A DNA stretch of 64,000 bases from Cercis canadensis (Eukaryota; Streptophyta; Magnoliopsida; Fabales; Fabaceae): positions 1-64,000 of the forward strand of contig QAOA01006245.1 in assembly GCA_003255065.1 (NCBI GenBank), given 5' to 3'. Each line of letters opens with the position of its first letter. Within the stretch, counting starts at the first letter, position 1. This document shows, piece by piece, positions 60,825 through 64,000 of this stretch. The notes beneath the pieces were generated by a model, which saw only the letters and a program-made list of their open reading frames with translations, did no database searches and was not told the origin of the DNA. The translations under genes were made by a program, and so were the position numbers.

Positions 60825-62738
60825 ATTGATGATAAGAAATAGGTAATGGGAATTTGTGAGGTTTTTGATATGGAAGGCATTGCGAGTGCGTTACGTAGCA
60901 AGAAGATGAGTCTCAAGTCGTTGGGGGTAGAGATTTGGAATTGGATGACTTTTGGCAGAAAGAGAGAGATCAAAAACTCAAAAAGAGGAGTTCCACTCTT
61001 ACAGGACACGATACTGTTAGTGTTAACCAACGAACGTCTTTAAAAAGGATGTGTATGGTCGCACGGACTGGGGGCATTACCACTCACGTGCTAATCTTCT
61101 ATTTTGTTTTCTTTCTTTCTTTCATCCCCAAATCATTCAAAAGTGTGCTGTTATCTGAATCCCACGCATTGACACTTGTATCTTTTAGGTAAAACACTGT
61201 CATTTACTAGGATATGATGTCCATTCATTGCTTTTTAATTTTTAATGAAAGAAATAATATTATATTGTTTTCTTCTTCATACCATATATTAATAATAATA
61301 GTATAGAATGAATTTATTCACAACTTCTATAGCTGGAGAAAGAAGGATTAGGATGCAAACTGACTATTACTAAAATGGATGCTAATTACACCCACTTTCC
61401 CCGCTTTATGAAATTTCCAGCAACTCATACATTTATTCATTTAATACTCATAAATCCACCATCATAGCCGGATCACATTTTCTATTGATTCACTTTTTTA
61501 TGTTTCTGAAAATGACATTGCTGGAAATCCTATTTAATATATGAATATCATTCTCGTCCTTGCTCATTTAGTCAAGGTTATTAGATATCCATACCCCTTC
61601 TTTTCATATTTACATCTAGAATCCAAAGTCCATTACGATTTGCCTTGTTTATTTCTTTTGAAAAAATGACACCTTTACGTTTCCGGAGTCTAATCCATGC
61701 TACAATTTAGTGATGATATGGCACATGTTCTTAGGTCCAACATCTGATGGCAAATGCGAAAGGATAAGATAAGTGATGTATATAATAGGCATATGGTTTT
61801 TACATGGGTTTCCCTTGTGTTTCCATTTTAACTTTTTAACTCACACAAATTAAAACAGACTCATAAATAGTAAAGAAATAAGAAATCAGCCTGCACAGTT
61901 CAAGAAAGCAACTCTCGTAATTTCACCTACCTTTTTATGTATTGGTGGAGAGTTTTAAAGAGAGATTTCCATCTCCATCAATTAATTCTATTATTATTGG
62001 TTTCAATTTAGGAAGGCGTATTATATTTCATTCTCCTATATTTAGCCACACTGTAATTGAGGTTGCAATACAATTTCATGTGGATTGAGTTAAGAAGATT
62101 CGGTCTTTTTTATGTATTTTATAAATCTTTTATAGTATTTATAAATTAATTTTTTTCAAATAAATTACCAATGGACCAACCCAAGGGGCAAGAGTGTTCT
62201 ATTATGTGGGTTGAGTTAAGAAGATTCAGTTGCCGTCCACAACTTCAAATCCAGATGAGATCCCTCTTGGAACGGGTCACTCCCCCCTCTACTTCTCTAT
62301 CTTTGGGGCCATAACTAACTTTCAATGATTAACTTAAACCTTTTATTTCATGGAAAAAAGAAAAAGAAAAGAAAAACTTCAATCTTTTGGTCTTGATTCG
62401 TTTCTCTCTTACTAATTGATGAATCAAAAACTTATTGGTGCATTTTCCATAGTTTACCAAATCCTATATATAAAAAGGAAGAGAGAATAACGGGGTTTTG
62501 TTGCGGTTTTTTTTTTTCACCAATATACATCAGCATGGATAAAACTCAAAAATACACGTAGAATGCCTTCATTGTTTCAGCAACATGTAAGATAAATGGA
62601 CATTCTGCTCCCTACAAAACTTTGGGCAACCGTTCCCTGAGAAGATAATCCCAATTGAGCTGAGTGTTCCATTATCCCAGTATACACTAATCTACTTTCA
62701 GTCAAATAGGGTGCAGATCACTGGTTGTAAAATTTCTA
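60825..62738. other. Intergenic, no gene seen
   Basis: Left end is the promoter of the SUKH-like gene and right end the 3' UTR of the AT-hook-like gene. No domain-bearing frames lie between them. Confidence 0.5.
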
Positions 62739-64000
62739 TCACCAATTGTTAAAAGGAGGCAGAGCTTTTGGACTAGCTGCTATGTCATTATTCATGGTGC
62801 AGGCACCCTCATCTTTTGTTCCACCAATTTCTTCAGCACCAGAGCTACTGTCATCTCCCATTTCTTCCTCATTTTCTTCTTTGGCTGATCCTACCACAGC
62901 ATCTTCCAGCTCTTCTGAAGCATCCTCTTCATTTGCGAAACTCCATCCAGGAGTTATCTTTCCACCTTGCTTGATAAAACTGCCATTATGGAAGAAACCT
63001 TGACGGTCAATGTCTAGCACATTCCTTGCAGAGTCTTGACAAGTTACGTCAGAAGGCCACCCAAGACTTCCATTCCCTGTGCTTCCAATATAATTAGCTG
63101 AATTATCCATATTACTATTCAACACTTTGGCTGGCTGAGATAGCTCAGAGTAGGCAATTTTCAAGTCTTTATCCTTTCCAACATTACCTTTTACTCCAGA
63201 AGCAGAATTAAAAGCAGTTTGACATATTTGGATTCCCTGGTATGTAGACAGCATTGAGTTGCTTTGATTGATACCAATGTTGCTACTAATTCCTGTGACA
63301 GCACCTGAAATCTTTTCATTGTTTTCTTGCTCCATCGTTGTGGGGGCAGAATGATACGATTTTTCTTTATTTTCCACCTTGTTAAGGATAACTTTCTCAA
63401 AGATGGGCGATTTAGTCTCAGAATGAGTCTTACTTATTGCAGGTTTTCTGCCTCGACCTCGGGGGGGTTGAGACTCATGTAATGCATCAACAGAAGTAAC
63501 TGACCTCTTTGGCCTCCCTCTCTTTGGTGCTTGTCCTGTTCCAGCTACAATGACTTCACCACTAGACTCTTCCACTTTCTGTTTGAGTGAGGAAACTTCT
63601 TCTGCAAGCTTCATGACACGGTCCTTGTAATCGGCTACTTCTGATTGCAAGTTATTTATCACACTCCATAATTGAACATTCTCCACTGACTGCAAGATTC
63701 ACTTGTTCATGTCTGTTAATCAAAGTACTATAATAAACATAATTTTGGTGTAAAGGGCGGGGAGAGTTATACCTGAGCTTCCCAAAGTTGCTGGTGTTTT
63801 TGAGAAAGTTTTGCAGGTGGTCTGATGGTTCCTCTTTGAAAAGAATGCTCAACAGAAGGCAAGCAACCATGCATTCCAGGAGTTGCTGAAGTGTAGCCAA
63901 GTGGACCAGGGAAACTGTATCCATAAGGAGACTGTGATTGGTGTATCTGACCCAACCAAGAAGATGGATCCCAAGGACCTGTGAACAACACTTCAACCTT
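62739..64000 (-). CDS. AT-hook-like nuclear protein, 3' part (5' end beyond window)
   Basis: Two exons are visible on the minus strand: one running from beyond the right edge to 63773, and the last from 63689 to the stop at 62739. Both have GT/AG borders in phase, giving about 392 residues here. The first part is Pro/Gly/Ser-rich (GPWDPSSWLGQIHQSQSPYG). Across the junction (WEAQ|SVENVQLW) a coiled coil of about 35 residues begins (NLQSEVADYKDRVMKLAEEV). Then come two AT-hook-like motifs, KRGRPKR and PRGRGRKP, a long Ser/Asn-rich stretch, and an acidic patch (EEDASEELEDAV; EENEEEMGDDSS) before the end. This suggests a DNA- or chromatin-associated nuclear protein. I do not recognise the family, and function is unknown. 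Confidence 0.8.

Overview
This window is nuclear DNA from a flowering plant, almost certainly a woody eudicot. The genes have introns and plant-type domain sets, the spacers are AT-rich, and there are Ty1/copia, hAT and Mutator-like relics. Citrus or a relative fits the look of the proteins, but I cannot prove the species. It is draft sequence: there is one run of 23 N and several single-N joins, and three of those joins sit exactly between two near-identical copies of the same sequence.

Layout. 1-7.7 kb is transposon territory. A partial Ty1/copia relic (1-1600, minus strand) is followed by a roughly 1.3-kb non-autonomous hAT element (1765-7723, 8-bp target duplication). A whole-length copia element (2262-6915, 5-bp target duplication) has landed inside the hAT element. 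7.7-13.7 kb is non-coding. A HAT22/HAT9-type HD-Zip class II gene lies at 13780-15074. Between 15 and 26.7 kb there are two inverted-repeat elements, one with a clean 9-bp target duplication, and a 60-residue CLE peptide gene (21797-21979). An XTH gene lies at 26702-27957 (minus), an EPFL2-type secreted peptide gene at 36421-36979, and the mitochondrial cysteine desulfurase NFS1 at 42465-43830 (minus, one frameshift). A very acidic one-pass membrane protein is at 45095-47212 and cytochrome c oxidase subunit 6a at 49624-51643 (minus). A type I MADS-box gene at 52400-52987 (minus) has its promoter directly against a three-unit tandem repeat. A broken first exon of a TFIIS gene sits at about 57345-57486, an intronless protein with SUKH-like (SMI1/KNR4) character at 59757-60824 (minus), and the 3' part of an uncharacterised AT-hook-like protein gene at 62739-64000 (minus).

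The order HAT22 - XTH - EPFL2 - acidic membrane protein - COX6a matches, from memory, Arabidopsis At4g37790 to At4g37830. NFS1 next to an XTH gene matches At5g65720/At5g65730. The window therefore looks like the unsplit ancestral block behind two Arabidopsis segments. The genes are separate transcription units and do not form one pathway. They cover shade/auxin/ABA-type transcription control (HAT22), cell-wall remodelling (XTH), peptide signalling (CLE, EPFL2), mitochondrial Fe-S and respiration functions (NFS1, COX6a) and reproductive-type transcription control (MADS).

The most rewarding points are the unflagged CLE peptide gene with Ala at position 7 of its motif, the NFS1 frameshift, the TFIIS exon fragment inside a possible terminal-inverted-repeat element, the repeat array against the MADS promoter, and the single-N duplications. 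I saw no sign of a wholly new multi-gene system.
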